The notes below the pieces were generated by a model, which saw only the letters and a list, made by a program, of their open reading frames with translations, searched no databases and was not told where the DNA came from. A DNA stretch of 64,000 nucleotides, from contig NZ_JACHLN010000001.1 in NCBI RefSeq assembly GCF_014204495.1, forward strand, positions 620,001 through 684,000. Reading direction: 5' to 3'. Each line of letters starts with the position of its first letter. The first letter of the stretch is position 1. This stretch comes from Sphingomonas kyeonggiensis. Lineage in GTDB: Bacteria; Pseudomonadota; Alphaproteobacteria; Sphingomonadales; Sphingomonadaceae. Shown here one piece after another: positions 26,290 to 34,113 of this stretch. Made by a program: the position numbers and the translations under genes.

Positions 26290-27084
26290 TTAGAAGGCGA
26301 CGCTCACCGAGCCGAGGATGCCGCCCTTGGCCGCATCCTTGCTGCTCGGCGTGATGAAGGTCGTGTCGGTGTCGACATAGTTCACACCGAAGGTGAGCGA
26401 CTTGTAGGTGAAGGTCGCGCCCACGCCCCAGTCGGTATATTCGTCGGTCGGACCCGAAAGCCAGCTCGGACCCCAGGTGTGGCCGAGATGGGCGGTGAGG
26501 CCGATCGGCGTCTTCGGGATCGCGACCGAAAGGTCGCCGGCCAGGTAGAAATTGTCTTCCTTCTTCAGGAGACCGGTCTGGCCCTGATCGATCGCCAGCG
26601 CCTTCTGCTTCGGCGCGTAGTTGCCGGTGACCTTCCCGGTGACCGGGCCGATCGCATAGGAGACCGAGGCATAGGGCTCGATGAAGTCCGAAGCGCTCTT
26701 GTCGCCGGTGAAGCCCGGACGCGTGCCCGGATAGACATAGTAGAGCGCGCCGACGTCGACGGTGACGCCGCCGTCGAAGGCGTGCTTGTAGCCGGCGATC
26801 AGGTCGAGTTCCTGATGGGCGGTGCCGTGCACGGTGACATAGTCATCGATCGACGAGCCCCAGGCCGAGACATAGAAGCCCGATGCGTGGCTGATGGTGA
26901 TGCCACCCTGCACGGCGAAATTGCCGTCGGTCTGCGAGATGCCGCGGAACTTGTAGTCGCTGACGACGGCGACGCTGCCGCTGATCGTCACGGCGGGCGC
27001 CGGATCGGTCTGATCCTGGGCCATCGCGGGGGTGGCTGCGACAGCTGCCGCAAGAGCGGCGAGGCTGATCATGGTGTAGCGCAT
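26290..27084 (-). CDS. TorF-family putative outer-membrane porin
   Basis: A 264-residue beta-barrel protein. The ATG at 27084 starts a signal peptide ending PAMAQ; upstream in-frame codons are discounted. The mature sequence has alternating amphipathic strands and the family opening SGSVAVVSDYKFRGISQTDGNFAVQGGI typical of TIGR02001/TorF. It ends in a terminal phenylalanine (VSVAF), the usual Bam recognition signal. It probably forms a small outer-membrane channel. Two palindromes spaced 21 bp lie 144-183 bp upstream of the start. Confidence 0.85.
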   Translation of the reverse strand: MRYTMISLAALAAAVAATPAMAQDQTDPAPAVTISGSVAVVSDYKFRGISQTDGNFAVQGGITISHASGFYVSAWGSSIDDYVTVHGTAHQELDLIAGYKHAFDGGVTVDVGALYYVYPGTRPGFTGDKSASDFIEPYASVSYAIGPVTGKVTGNYAPKQKALAIDQGQTGLLKKEDNFYLAGDLSVAIPKTPIGLTAHLGHTWGPSWLSGPTDEYTDWGVGATFTYKSLTFGVNYVDTDTTFITPSSKDAAKGGILGSVSVAF

Positions 27085-27227
27085 GGAATACCCTTCCCGT
27101 TTATTCAAAAGGGTTCCCGCCTGCTGCGCCCGGTGCGGCGTCATGCGGCTCGAGAGCCTGCGCTGCTTGCGGGTACGCCTTGTTTCTAGACGGGCGCCGC
27201 TGCACCGCACAACATTAATTGCTGTTC

Positions 27228-27267
27228 CGTCACGGGATCGTGACGAACTGTTGCTGACCAGCAACAG
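27228..27267. promoter_or_regulatory. Tandem palindromes upstream of the TorF gene
   Basis: CGTCACG-GGAT-CGTGACG (27228-27245) and CTGTTGCTG-AC-CAGCAACAG (27248-27267) are perfect inverted repeats with 7- and 9-bp arms. Their centres are 21 bp apart. They lie between the divergently placed 3' end of ridA and the porin gene, far enough upstream to act as activator or repressor sites. The cognate regulator is unknown. Confidence 0.55.
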
Positions 27268-27284
27268 GCGGCCGAGCGCACATG

Positions 27285-27317
27285 AAAAAGGCCCACCCGC
27301 GCGAGCGGGCAGGCCTT
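27285..27317 (-). terminator. Intrinsic terminator of the ridA transcript
   Basis: On the minus strand AAGGCCTGCCCGCTC pairs with GCGGGTGGGCCTT and is followed by a T-run, about 20 bp past the ridA stop. Confidence 0.85.
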
Positions 27318-27336
27318 ATGCCAAGCTACGGTAAAA

Positions 27337-27801
27337 TCAGCGAATCTGGACGATCGCGTCCACTTCGACCGCCGCACCAAGCGGCAGGGTGGGCACGCCC
27401 ACCGCGCTGCGGGCATGCTTGCCGGCATCGCCGAACAGCGCCTGCATCAGCTCCGAAGCGCCATTGGCGACCTTGGGCTGGTCGGTGAAATCGGCCGCCG
27501 AGTTCACGAACACGCCGAGCTTCACGATTCGCTCGACCCGCGAGATGTCACCGTCCAGATACTTCTGGATCTGCGCGACGAGCATCAGGGCACAGCGCTG
27601 CGCGGCCTCGGTACCGAATGCCAGGTCGCGATCCTCGCCCAGCCGGCCGGCCATCAGCGCGCCGTCCTTGAAGGGAAGCTGGCCGGAGATGTGGAGCAGG
27701 CCATTCGCCTCCACCACCGGCACATAGGCGGCAACCGGTGCCGCGGCTTCGGGAAGGGCGAGGCCAAGCTCTTCGAGCTTGCGGGCGACATGCGTGGTCA
27801 T
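27337..27801 (-). CDS. RidA (YjgF/YER057c/UK114) family protein
   Basis: A 154-residue enamine/imine deaminase-family protein, which hydrolyses reactive enamine intermediates released by PLP enzymes such as threonine dehydratase. Conserved parts are ANGLLHISGQLPFKDG, the ALMLVAQI helix, and the C-terminal ARSAVGVPTLPLGAAVEVDAI holding the catalytic arginine position. The sequence resembles the longer YjgF subgroup, where deaminase activity is not always present. It is followed by a strong terminator. It is the last gene of a DUF3572-HAD-RidA minus-strand run. Confidence 0.88.
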   Translation of the reverse strand: MTTHVARKLEELGLALPEAAAPVAAYVPVVEANGLLHISGQLPFKDGALMAGRLGEDRDLAFGTEAAQRCALMLVAQIQKYLDGDISRVERIVKLGVFVNSAADFTDQPKVANGASELMQALFGDAGKHARSAVGVPTLPLGAAVEVDAIVQIR

Positions 27802-27810
27802 GGGCCCTGC

Positions 27811-28446
27811 TCAACCACTCGCCGCGTCGGCGGTCAAGCCTGCGTCGAAGCGCGCCTCGATCCAGTCGCGCGCCACCAGCCAGTCGTCGATTCGGGCATG
27901 GGCATGTGCTGCCGGCACGACGCTGGGCGCCAGGCTCGGCTCGGCGACCATGTGCAGGCGGAACACCTCGGGCGCATGCTTCGCCACCGATTCGTGGTGC
28001 ACGGCAAGATCATCGACGAACACGGCGACCGTGGGCGCGAATTCCTCGATCAGCCTCGCGACGGGCGAGCCCTTGCCGCCCTGGTTGCACTCCACCCGGT
28101 GCGCGATGCCGTGAGTCGCCAGCTGAGCGATACGATGCTCGCGGCAATGATCCTGGAGGTTGGTCAGCACGACGATATTGGCGCGCTCCGAAAGCGCGGC
28201 CAGCGCCTCGCGGGCATGCGGCACCAGCGTCTGGCGCTCCATCTCGGCGGGGAAGAAGCCGTCGAGCAGGCCCCACATCTCCTCGCGCTGGATCACCGCC
28301 GAATCGCTGCGCCGGCGCATCGAATTGGCGAAATCGGCGCCATCGGGAGTGAAGTCGATATCATGCGCCTCCCCCAGCCAGGTGCCGAAATGGCGGACCA
28401 TGTGGAGCAGGACTTCATCGCAATCGGTGATCAGCAGCGGTTTCAT
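27811..28446 (-). CDS. HAD-superfamily hydrolase
   Basis: A 211-residue phosphatase-like protein. Motif I is D8-C-D10-EVLLH; motif II NIVVLTN and motif IV VAVFVDDLAVHHES complete the HAD active site. The ATG at 28446 overlaps the upstream DUF3572 stop by 4 bp. The substrate is unknown; the glutamate and valine after the second Asp differ from the typical DxDGT. Confidence 0.82.
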   Translation of the reverse strand: MKPLLITDCDEVLLHMVRHFGTWLGEAHDIDFTPDGADFANSMRRRSDSAVIQREEMWGLLDGFFPAEMERQTLVPHAREALAALSERANIVVLTNLQDHCREHRIAQLATHGIAHRVECNQGGKGSPVARLIEEFAPTVAVFVDDLAVHHESVAKHAPEVFRLHMVAEPSLAPSVVPAAHAHARIDDWLVARDWIEARFDAGLTADAASG

Positions 28447-28709
28447 GCACGTTCCAGTATCGCCCGGGCGGCGACCAGTTGTTCGGGGCTTATTTCGAGT
28501 GCCTCGGCGCAGGCGACAAGGTCGGGCTCGTACGATTCGAGGAAGGACAGGGTGGCGGCGAGCACCACCGCGTCGCCGGCCCGCGCGCGCAGGTCCGAAG
28601 GTTCGAGCCCGGTCAGGTCGAGCAGGCGCCGGGCCCGCGATTCGTCGCCCAGGGTCCAGACAAGTGCCTGCAGCGCCAGCGCTTCCGCATTTGTTTCCGC
28701 GCTCGCCAT
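28443..28709 (-). CDS. DUF3572-domain protein
   Basis: An 88-residue soluble helical protein matching the alphaproteobacterial DUF3572 family (ALALQALVWTLGDE near the start, FLESYEPDLVACAEAL later). It overlaps the HAD gene at its 3' end and is divergent from the DivK-like gene by 37 bp, a short interval that must contain both promoters. The function is unknown. Confidence 0.8.
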   Translation of the reverse strand: MASAETNAEALALQALVWTLGDESRARRLLDLTGLEPSDLRARAGDAVVLAATLSFLESYEPDLVACAEALEISPEQLVAARAILERA

Positions 28710-28746
28710 AGCCTACATCGCCCAAATTGGATCCTGGGGGTAGCGC

Positions 28747-29214
28747 GTGGCAAAAAGGGTGCTCGTTGTCGAGGACAACGAACTCAATCTGAAGCTGTTC
28801 TGCGACCTGCTGCGCGCGCACCAGTTCGAAGCCGAGCCGGTGCGCGACGGACGCGAGGCGGTGGCGCGTGCCCGCGAGTTCGATCCGCAGCTGGTGGTGA
28901 TGGACATCCAGATGCCGCACATCACCGGCCTCGAGATCATCCAGCACATGAAGCGCGATTCGCAGCTGCGGGCCATCCCGATCATGGCGGTGACCGCCTA
29001 TGCCGGGCGCGAGGACGAGGAACGGATTCGCGCGGCGGGCGCCAATGCCTATGTCTCCAAGCCGATCAGCCTGGTGCGCTTCATGGAGGAAGTGCGCGCG
29101 CTGATGCCGGCTGAAGCGCCTGCGGCCCCCGCAGCGCCGGAACCCGCGCCTGAAGCGCCGGAAACGGGCACAGAAGAAGCCCCGCAGCCTAAGGGCCCGG
29201 GGCTTCTCTTCTGA
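28747..29214 (+). CDS. divK: DivK-like single-domain response regulator with C-terminal tail
   Basis: A 155-residue protein; the start is GTG. Residues 1-120 are a receiver domain closely resembling Caulobacter DivK (VLVVEDNELNLKLFCDLL; phospho-acceptor in VVMDIQMP; switch Thr/Lys in AVTAYA and YVSKPIS). DivK relays cell-cycle and polarity signals through DivJ/PleC and DivL-CckA. Unlike the about 125-residue DivK, this protein carries a tail rich in Ala, Pro and Glu (about 122-155), likely disordered. The last codons overlap a transcription terminator hairpin. The orthology is likely but unproven. Confidence 0.85.
   Translation: MAKRVLVVEDNELNLKLFCDLLRAHQFEAEPVRDGREAVARAREFDPQLVVMDIQMPHITGLEIIQHMKRDSQLRAIPIMAVTAYAGREDEERIRAAGANAYVSKPISLVRFMEEVRALMPAEAPAAPAAPEPAPEAPETGTEEAPQPKGPGLLF
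29175..29207 (+). terminator. Terminator hairpin inside the 3' end of the DivK-like gene
   Basis: AGAAGCCCCG (29175-29184) and CGGGGCTTCT (29198-29207) form a 10-bp stem followed by CTTCT, ending 5 bp before the last base of the stop codon is reached. The encoded residues at the protein's end are thus partly dictated by the terminator. Confidence 0.75.
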
Positions 29215-29219
29215 TCAAT

Positions 29220-29238
29220 CCCCCGCGCGAAGCGGGGG
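29220..29238 (-). terminator. Hairpin downstream of rpmG
   Basis: CCCCCGC and GCGGGGG pair around a 5-nt loop, 21 bp beyond the rpmG stop. No long U-tract follows on the minus strand. Confidence 0.5.
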
Positions 29239-29259
29239 CAAGGCAGGCCGGAGCCTGGC

Positions 29260-29427
29260 TTACTTGATCTTGGCTTCCTTGAACTCGACATGCTTGCGCA
29301 CGACCGGGTCGTACTTGCGGAACGAGAACTTCTCGGTCTGGGTACGCGGATTCTTCTTCGTGACGTAGAAGAAACCCGTGTCCGCCGTGCTGACGAGCTT
29401 GATCTTGACAGTGGTCGGCTTGGCCAT
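29260..29427 (-). CDS. rpmG: 50S ribosomal protein L33
   Basis: A 55-residue ribosomal protein ([18 protein letters not shown]...) of normal L33 length. It lacks the paired zinc-binding cysteines, so it is the C-minus type that functions without zinc. It stands alone here, convergent with the DivK-like gene. The ATG at 29427 fits the family start; upstream in-frame codons would add an unrelated extension. Confidence 0.96.
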   Translation of the reverse strand: MAKPTTVKIKLVSTADTGFFYVTKKNPRTQTEKFSFRKYDPVVRKHVEFKEAKIK

Positions 29428-29601
29428 GACCCGTAACCCTTGAATCTTGTAAAAGAAAAGAGCGGCACGCTGAGCGCACCGCTGCCAGACGCGGGCACCT
29501 GTGCGATTCTCCATCAAAAGTCAAGGCTGGGTGCCCATCGCCGGATGCTTCACACGGGTTTAACCCTGGTCCGCCACAATATCCGGCGAAAGGGAAGTGC
29601 C

Positions 29602-30165
29602 ATGGAAGCTCTGGTCCCGGCCTTCCTCCTGGCCGCCATCACCCAGCTTTGCGACAAGCCGGCGTTGCTCACCGCGATTCTCGCCGATCGCTACGGGCGG
29701 CCACTCACCGTCGCAGTCGCGGCGGGGCTCGCCCATGCGGCCGGCAATTTCATCGCTGCGGGCGCCGCCACCTTCATGGCGCCGATGATGACGCCCAACG
29801 CTAAGTCGCTGCTACTGGCCCTCGCACTGATCTTCGGCGCACTGGGTGCAATCGGATCGGGCAAGGCGCCGGACCGGCTGAGCGGCTGGAAGCTCGGCTC
29901 CTTCCTCACTGCGCTGCTCGGCGTGCTGATCCTGTCCTTTGGCGAGCGCACGCCCTTCTTCACGCTGGCGCTGTCGACCGGCGGCCAGCCCTGGTTCGCC
30001 GCGGCCGGCGCCTCGATCGCCAGCTTCGCTGTCGCCTTTGTCGCCGCGGTGCTTGGCGAGCGGGTCTGGCGCGACGCGCCGCTCCGCTGGCTGCGCATCC
30101 TCAGCGGTATCGCCTTCCTGGTCGCCGGATGCTGGATCGGCGTGAACGCGCTCCGTTTGACCTGA
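29602..30165 (+). CDS. TMEM165/GDT1 (UPF0016)-like membrane protein with degenerate motifs
   Basis: A 187-residue membrane protein with about six helices in two inverted halves, as in the GDT1 cation-exchanger family (Mn2+/Ca2+ export). Canonical members have an E-x-G-D-K/R-T/S motif in each half. Here the first half reads QLCDKPA and the second FGERTP, so acidic residues in both motifs are altered. Transport activity may be changed or lost. The ATG at 29602 has GGGAAG upstream. Confidence 0.75.
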   Translation: MEALVPAFLLAAITQLCDKPALLTAILADRYGRPLTVAVAAGLAHAAGNFIAAGAATFMAPMMTPNAKSLLLALALIFGALGAIGSGKAPDRLSGWKLGSFLTALLGVLILSFGERTPFFTLALSTGGQPWFAAAGASIASFAVAFVAAVLGERVWRDAPLRWLRILSGIAFLVAGCWIGVNALRLT

Positions 30166-30203
30166 TCGATTTCTGAGATCGGCAAATTGCAAGTGCATCG
30201 CAC

Positions 30204-30229
30204 GGAGCCGTCCCTATATCCCGTTCGTT
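30204..30229 (+). promoter_or_regulatory. Candidate EcfG (general stress sigma) promoter of dps
   Basis: GGAGC (30204-30208), a 17-bp spacer, then CGTT (30226-30229) resemble the alphaproteobacterial EcfG consensus GGAAC-N16/17-CGTT with one mismatch. It lies 33 bp before the dps start, and dps genes are frequent EcfG targets. Assignment is inference. Confidence 0.45.
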
Positions 30230-30261
30230 GACCCTGCGAACCGATTATCCGGGAGGAAGAT

Positions 30262-30759
30262 ATGGCTGACACGAACGCGGCGCTCCGCACCCCCACCGAC
30301 CTCAACCGCAACGACACCAGGAGTGTCGCCGATGCGCTGAACAGCGCGCTGGCGGACTGCTTCGCGCTCTATTTCAAGACGAAGAACTTCCACTGGCATG
30401 TGTCGGGCCCGCATTTCCGCGACTATCACCTGCTGCTCGACGATCAGGCGGCGCAGATCTACGGCATCACCGATGCGATCGCCGAACGCGTGCGCAAGAC
30501 CGGCAACATCACGCTGCGCTCGATCGGCGACATCGCGCGCCGCCAGACGCTGACCGACAATGATGCGGATTACGTCGCGCCGGGCGACATGCTCGCCGAG
30601 CTGCGCGAGGACAATCTCAAGCTGGTCGAGAGCTTCCGCGTGGTGAAGCAGGCTGCCGAGGATGCCGGCGACAACGCGACCAGCGGGATCGTCGACGAAT
30701 GGACCGACCAGGCCGAGGAGCGTGCCTGGTTCCTGTTCGAGGCATCGCGCAAGGGCTGA
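30262..30759 (+). CDS. dps: Dps-family DNA starvation/stationary phase protection protein
   Basis: A 165-residue ferritin-like mini-cage protein that binds DNA and oxidises Fe2+ with H2O2. The ferroxidase region is visible as NFHWHVSGPHFRDYHLLLDDQAAQIYGITDAIAER. The position where Listeria Dps has its second acidic ligand appears to be Gln here, a substitution shared by several proteobacterial Dps-like proteins as far as I recall. GGGAGGAAG upstream is a strong ribosome site. It is followed by a strong bidirectional terminator. Confidence 0.93.
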   Translation: MADTNAALRTPTDLNRNDTRSVADALNSALADCFALYFKTKNFHWHVSGPHFRDYHLLLDDQAAQIYGITDAIAERVRKTGNITLRSIGDIARRQTLTDNDADYVAPGDMLAELREDNLKLVESFRVVKQAAEDAGDNATSGIVDEWTDQAEERAWFLFEASRKG

Positions 30760-30778
30760 TCGCCCAGGGAAGCAGAAT

Positions 30779-30818
30779 CAAAAAGGGGCCGGGCTCGGGA
30801 GAGTCCGGCCCCTTTTTC
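30779..30818. terminator. Bidirectional terminator between dps and a convergent gene
   Basis: AAAAAGGGGCCGG pairs with CCGGCCCCTTTTT around a short loop (CGGGAGAGT region). A and T runs on either side allow termination from both strands. Confidence 0.9.
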
Positions 30819-30821
30819 ATG

Positions 30822-31151
30822 TTACTTGATCTTGGCGAGGTCCGTGTCGAGCTTGGCGAGCAGCTCGTCGGTGATCTTGCCTTCCGAGAAGGGCTGCACG
30901 GCGCGGAAGCTCATCGCCTTGAACTGGTCATAGGCCGGGTGCTTCTCGACATCGCCCAGGCCATCGGCGACCAGCACTGCTTTGGCGGCTTCATTGGCGA
31001 ACAGCGCCTCGATCGGCGTGTCTGCGCTGAACTTCGCGGCAGCGGCCGGCGCCGCGGCGGGTGCCGGGGTCGTCGCCGGTGCCGGCGCGGTCTGGGCAAA
31101 GGCAGCGGCAGGCGCGCAGGCGAGCGCGGCGGCGGTAAGGATAAGCTTCAT
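30822..31151 (-). CDS. Small secreted hypothetical protein
   Basis: A 109-residue protein with a signal peptide ending AAFAQ, an Ala/Pro/Thr linker (about residues 21-40), then a helical domain (IEALFANEAAKAVLVADG ... LLAKLDTDLAKIK). No cysteines remain in the mature chain. Similar short periplasmic proteins occur in sphingomonads; no function is known to me. The ATG at 31151 is directly followed by the signal sequence. Confidence 0.75.
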   Translation of the reverse strand: MKLILTAAALACAPAAAFAQTAPAPATTPAPAAAPAAAAKFSADTPIEALFANEAAKAVLVADGLGDVEKHPAYDQFKAMSFRAVQPFSEGKITDELLAKLDTDLAKIK

Positions 31152-31185
31152 TACGGGAGTCCCCTCCGGTGGTGGAGCCGCGAGC

Positions 31186-32031
31186 CTAACCCGCTTTTCG
31201 TGTCGGCGCCATTGCAACTGGCACGAGTGTAAGCAGCCATAGATCGGGCGGGGCGCCGATGCGCAGCGAAACCCCGCTCGCGCCGAGGCCACCGGTGACG
31301 ACAACGGTCCGCGACCCTTCGCGCACCAGCCCGCAGCGATAGCGCGTGCCGTAGCGGCTGACCGGCGGCGCGATATTGTGACCGAACACCACGCCCTGGC
31401 CGCAATGGGTATGCCCGGCAAGCAGCAGGCGCGCGTCGGCGGGGAGACCAGGCGCGATGTCGGGCGAGTGGGTGAGCAGCACCATCGGCTTGCCCAGCGC
31501 CCGTGCCGCCCGCAGCGTCGCCACCACATCGGCATGACCCGAGAAATCATCGCTGACCCCGCCCAGTGCGATCGGCCCGCGCAATGCCGCGTCATTCTCG
31601 AGCACGGTGATTCCCGCCCTGCCGAGCTGCTCGCGCACCGCCTGCGCGCCCGTCCAATAGTCGTGATTGCCCAGCACCGCGGTGACGCCCATTGGCGCGC
31701 ACAGCTGGCGCAGCGGCGCGATCATCGCCGGTCCGAGCTTCGCGGCGCCTTCCGGATCGTGGCCGAAGATGAAATCGCCGGCGATCACCACCAGGTCCGG
31801 CTTCAGCGCATTCACCTGGCCAACGATTCGCGTCAGCCGGGCCGGGCCCATCGCGGCAGTGCCGATATGGATGTCGCTGAGCAGCACGATCTTCATCGGC
31901 CGCTCCAGCCCCGGCAGCACCACCTCGCCGCGGCGGACGATCGGATCGCTTGTCGCCTCGCGATACCCCCAGCCGGCCAGCAGGAGGATAAGGAGGGCAA
32001 TGCCCGCTGCGATGCCAAGGAGAATACGCAT
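31186..32031 (-). CDS. Membrane-anchored calcineurin-like metallophosphoesterase (YkuE/YaeI-like)
   Basis: A 281-residue phosphoesterase. One N-terminal helix (ILLGIAAGIALLILLLAGWGY) anchors it, with the catalytic domain outside the cytoplasm or at the membrane face. Metal motifs are LLSDIHIG, VIAGDFIFG, LGNHDY and LLAGHTHCGQG. Relatives act on phospholipid headgroup or UDP-sugar-lipid phosphates. It is divergent from an ATP-dependent DNA ligase; the ligase-associated PdeM phosphoesterases are cytoplasmic, so the membrane helix argues this is not PdeM. The start at 32031 is preferred over 32058/32082. Confidence 0.87.
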   Translation of the reverse strand: MRILLGIAAGIALLILLLAGWGYREATSDPIVRRGEVVLPGLERPMKIVLLSDIHIGTAAMGPARLTRIVGQVNALKPDLVVIAGDFIFGHDPEGAAKLGPAMIAPLRQLCAPMGVTAVLGNHDYWTGAQAVREQLGRAGITVLENDAALRGPIALGGVSDDFSGHADVVATLRAARALGKPMVLLTHSPDIAPGLPADARLLLAGHTHCGQGVVFGHNIAPPVSRYGTRYRCGLVREGSRTVVVTGGLGASGVSLRIGAPPDLWLLTLVPVAMAPTRKAG

Positions 32032-32065
32032 GCGAACATCGTAACGGGAGCGCATCGGCTGCGCT

Positions 32066-32079
32066 ATGCGTTGGCGCAT
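32066..32079. promoter_or_regulatory. Small inverted repeat at the ligase 5' end
   Basis: ATGCG (32066-32070) and CGCAT (32075-32079) flank TTGG just before the chosen ligase ATG at 32081, in the 49-bp interval shared with the divergent phosphoesterase. It may be an operator or merely chance. Confidence 0.3.
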
Positions 32080-32080
32080 C

Positions 32081-33658
32081 ATGCGCGCCTTTGCCGATCT
32101 TCTCGACAGCCTGATCTACACGCGGTCGCGCAACGCGAAGCTCAAGCGGATCGGCGACTATCTCCGCGCCACGCCCGATCCCGATCGCGGCTGGGCGATG
32201 GCGGCTCTCACCGGCACGCTCGACCTGCCCGCGGTGAAACCCGCCTTGCTCCGCGCGCTGATCGAGGCGCGGGTCGATCCGGTGCTCTACGCGATGAGCC
32301 GCGACTTTGTCGGCGATTCGGCCGAGACCATCGCCTTGCTCTGGCCCGAACCCGTGCCCCCGCCCGAGGATGGCGCACCGCTCACCGTCTCGCAGGTGAT
32401 CGCCACGCTCGGCAGCATATCGAAATCCGATGCCCCCGCCGCGCTCGCCGCGATGCTCGACCGGCTGGAGGCGGACGAGCGCTTCGCCCTGCTCAAGCTC
32501 GCCACCGGCGCATTGCGCGTCGGCATCTCCGCCCGGCTCGCCAAGACCGCGCTCGCCCAGGCCTTCGACCTGGACGTCGATGCCGTCGAGGAAGTCTGGC
32601 ACGGCCTGACCCCGCCCTATGCGACGCTGTTCGACTGGGCCGAGGGGCGCGGCGAACAGCCGACCACGCGCAACGTGCCGGTGTTCCGCCCGTTCATGCT
32701 CGCCCATCCGCTCGAGACCGAGAGCGTCGACCTGGCCGACTATGCCGCCGAGTGGAAATGGGACGGCATCCGCGTCCAGCTCGTCCATGTCGCGGGCGAG
32801 ACACGGCTCTACAGCCGCGCCGGCGACGACATCACCCACAGCTTCCCCGAAGTCGCCGCCAGCTTCGCCACCCCCGGCGTGCTCGACGGCGAGTTGCTGG
32901 TGAAGGGCGAGTTCCAGGGCGGCGAAGCGGCCAGCTTCAACGCCCTCCAGCAGCGCCTCGGCCGCAAGGCGGTGAGCGCCAGGACGCTCGCCGACTATCC
33001 CGCCTTCGTCCGCCTCTACGACATCCTGTTCGACGGCGAGGAGGACCTGCGCGAGCTTCCCTGGAGCGAGCGCCGCACCCGGCTCGAAGCCGTCATGCCC
33101 CGCCTCGATCCCGAACGCTTCGATCTTTCCGCGGTGATCGAGGCCGCGGACTTCGCCGCGCTGGAAGAAATCCGCGCCGGCGCCCGCGATGCCGCCATCG
33201 AAGGCGTGATGCTCAAGCGCCGGACATCGCCCTATGTCGCCGGGCGCCGCGCCGGGCTCTGGTACAAATGGAAGCGCGATCCGCTGATCGCCGATTGCGT
33301 GCTGATGTATGCCCAGCGCGGCTCGGGCAAGCGCAGCAGCTTCTATTCGGACTATACGTTCGGCGCCTGGACCGGCGAAGGCGAGCTGCTCCCCGTCGGC
33401 AAGGCCTATTTCGGCTTCACCGACGAGGAGCTGAAATGGCTCGACCGCTACGTCCGCAACCACACGGTCAACCGCTTCGGCCCGGTGCGCGAGACCGACA
33501 AGAGCCTCGTCCTCGAAGTCGCCTTCGATTCGATCCACGAATCGAAGCGGCACAAGTCGGGCCTGGCGATGCGCTTCCCGCGGATCAGCCGAATCCGCAA
33601 CGACAAGCCCGCCGGCGAGGCGGATACGATCGAGACGTTGCGCAAGCTCGCCACCTGA
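32081..33658 (+). CDS. ATP-dependent DNA ligase (cisplatin damage response/LhrC-associated type)
   Basis: A 525-residue ATP-dependent ligase. An N-terminal helical DNA-binding domain (about 1-190) precedes the adenylation domain with the nucleotidyl Lys in EWKWDGIR, motif III-like YDILFDGEEDLRELPW, motif IV EGVMLKRRTSPY, and motif V YKWKRDP. A C-terminal OB fold carries KAYFGFTDEE. This matches the bacterial ligase grouped with an Lhr-type helicase, MBL exonuclease and phosphoesterase in a DNA-damage cluster. Those partners lie at 45-48.7 kb here rather than adjacent. The ATG at 32066 is an alternative start. Confidence 0.9.
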   Translation: MRAFADLLDSLIYTRSRNAKLKRIGDYLRATPDPDRGWAMAALTGTLDLPAVKPALLRALIEARVDPVLYAMSRDFVGDSAETIALLWPEPVPPPEDGAPLTVSQVIATLGSISKSDAPAALAAMLDRLEADERFALLKLATGALRVGISARLAKTALAQAFDLDVDAVEEVWHGLTPPYATLFDWAEGRGEQPTTRNVPVFRPFMLAHPLETESVDLADYAAEWKWDGIRVQLVHVAGETRLYSRAGDDITHSFPEVAASFATPGVLDGELLVKGEFQGGEAASFNALQQRLGRKAVSARTLADYPAFVRLYDILFDGEEDLRELPWSERRTRLEAVMPRLDPERFDLSAVIEAADFAALEEIRAGARDAAIEGVMLKRRTSPYVAGRRAGLWYKWKRDPLIADCVLMYAQRGSGKRSSFYSDYTFGAWTGEGELLPVGKAYFGFTDEELKWLDRYVRNHTVNRFGPVRETDKSLVLEVAFDSIHESKRHKSGLAMRFPRISRIRNDKPAGEADTIETLRKLAT

Positions 33659-33672
33659 GCCAGTCTCGAATC

Positions 33673-34113
33673 ATGGGGGAAGAACAACGCATCGCGCCCG
33701 TGCCGCTGATCGCCGCCGTTCTGGCGGGGCCGGTGATCGCGTCGCTGCTGCCCGGCATCTTCGCCGCCGGATCGAACGCGGGTGACAGCTTCCTGCGCAT
33801 ATGGGGCACGCTGGCGCTGTTCGGGATCTGCTATGCCGCGATCGTCGGCGTGCCGCTGGCGCTGCTGCTCCTGCGCGACCCCGCCCTGCCCTGGCGCCGC
33901 TGGTTCGGCACCGGGCTGCTCGCCGGTCTGGTGACCGCCGCGCTGGTGCTGGGCTGGACCGCCTTGTCGAGCGCGCGGCACCTGGTCGCCGGGCAATGGT
34001 CCGAAGTGCAGGTGCTCACCTTGTGGATCGTCGTGCCGCTGGTGCTGCTCTCGGCGATCGTTTCGCGGATCACCCTCGCTTTGTGGCTGGGCCGCCGCCA
34101 GATCGAATTGTGA
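33673..34113 (+). CDS. Hypothetical membrane protein
   Basis: A 146-residue protein with four hydrophobic segments (about residues 8-30, 40-66, 75-97, 111-137). It starts 14 bp after the ligase stop and overlaps the EamA-transporter start, so it is likely in the same operon. No family was recognised. Confidence 0.7.
   Translation: MGEEQRIAPVPLIAAVLAGPVIASLLPGIFAAGSNAGDSFLRIWGTLALFGICYAAIVGVPLALLLLRDPALPWRRWFGTGLLAGLVTAALVLGWTALSSARHLVAGQWSEVQVLTLWIVVPLVLLSAIVSRITLALWLGRRQIEL

Noticed and set aside
31378..33672. Long upstream extension of the 33673-34113 frame
   Set aside because: The open frame runs antisense to the phosphoesterase and out of phase through the ligase; the short membrane protein with its own ATG is the supported gene.
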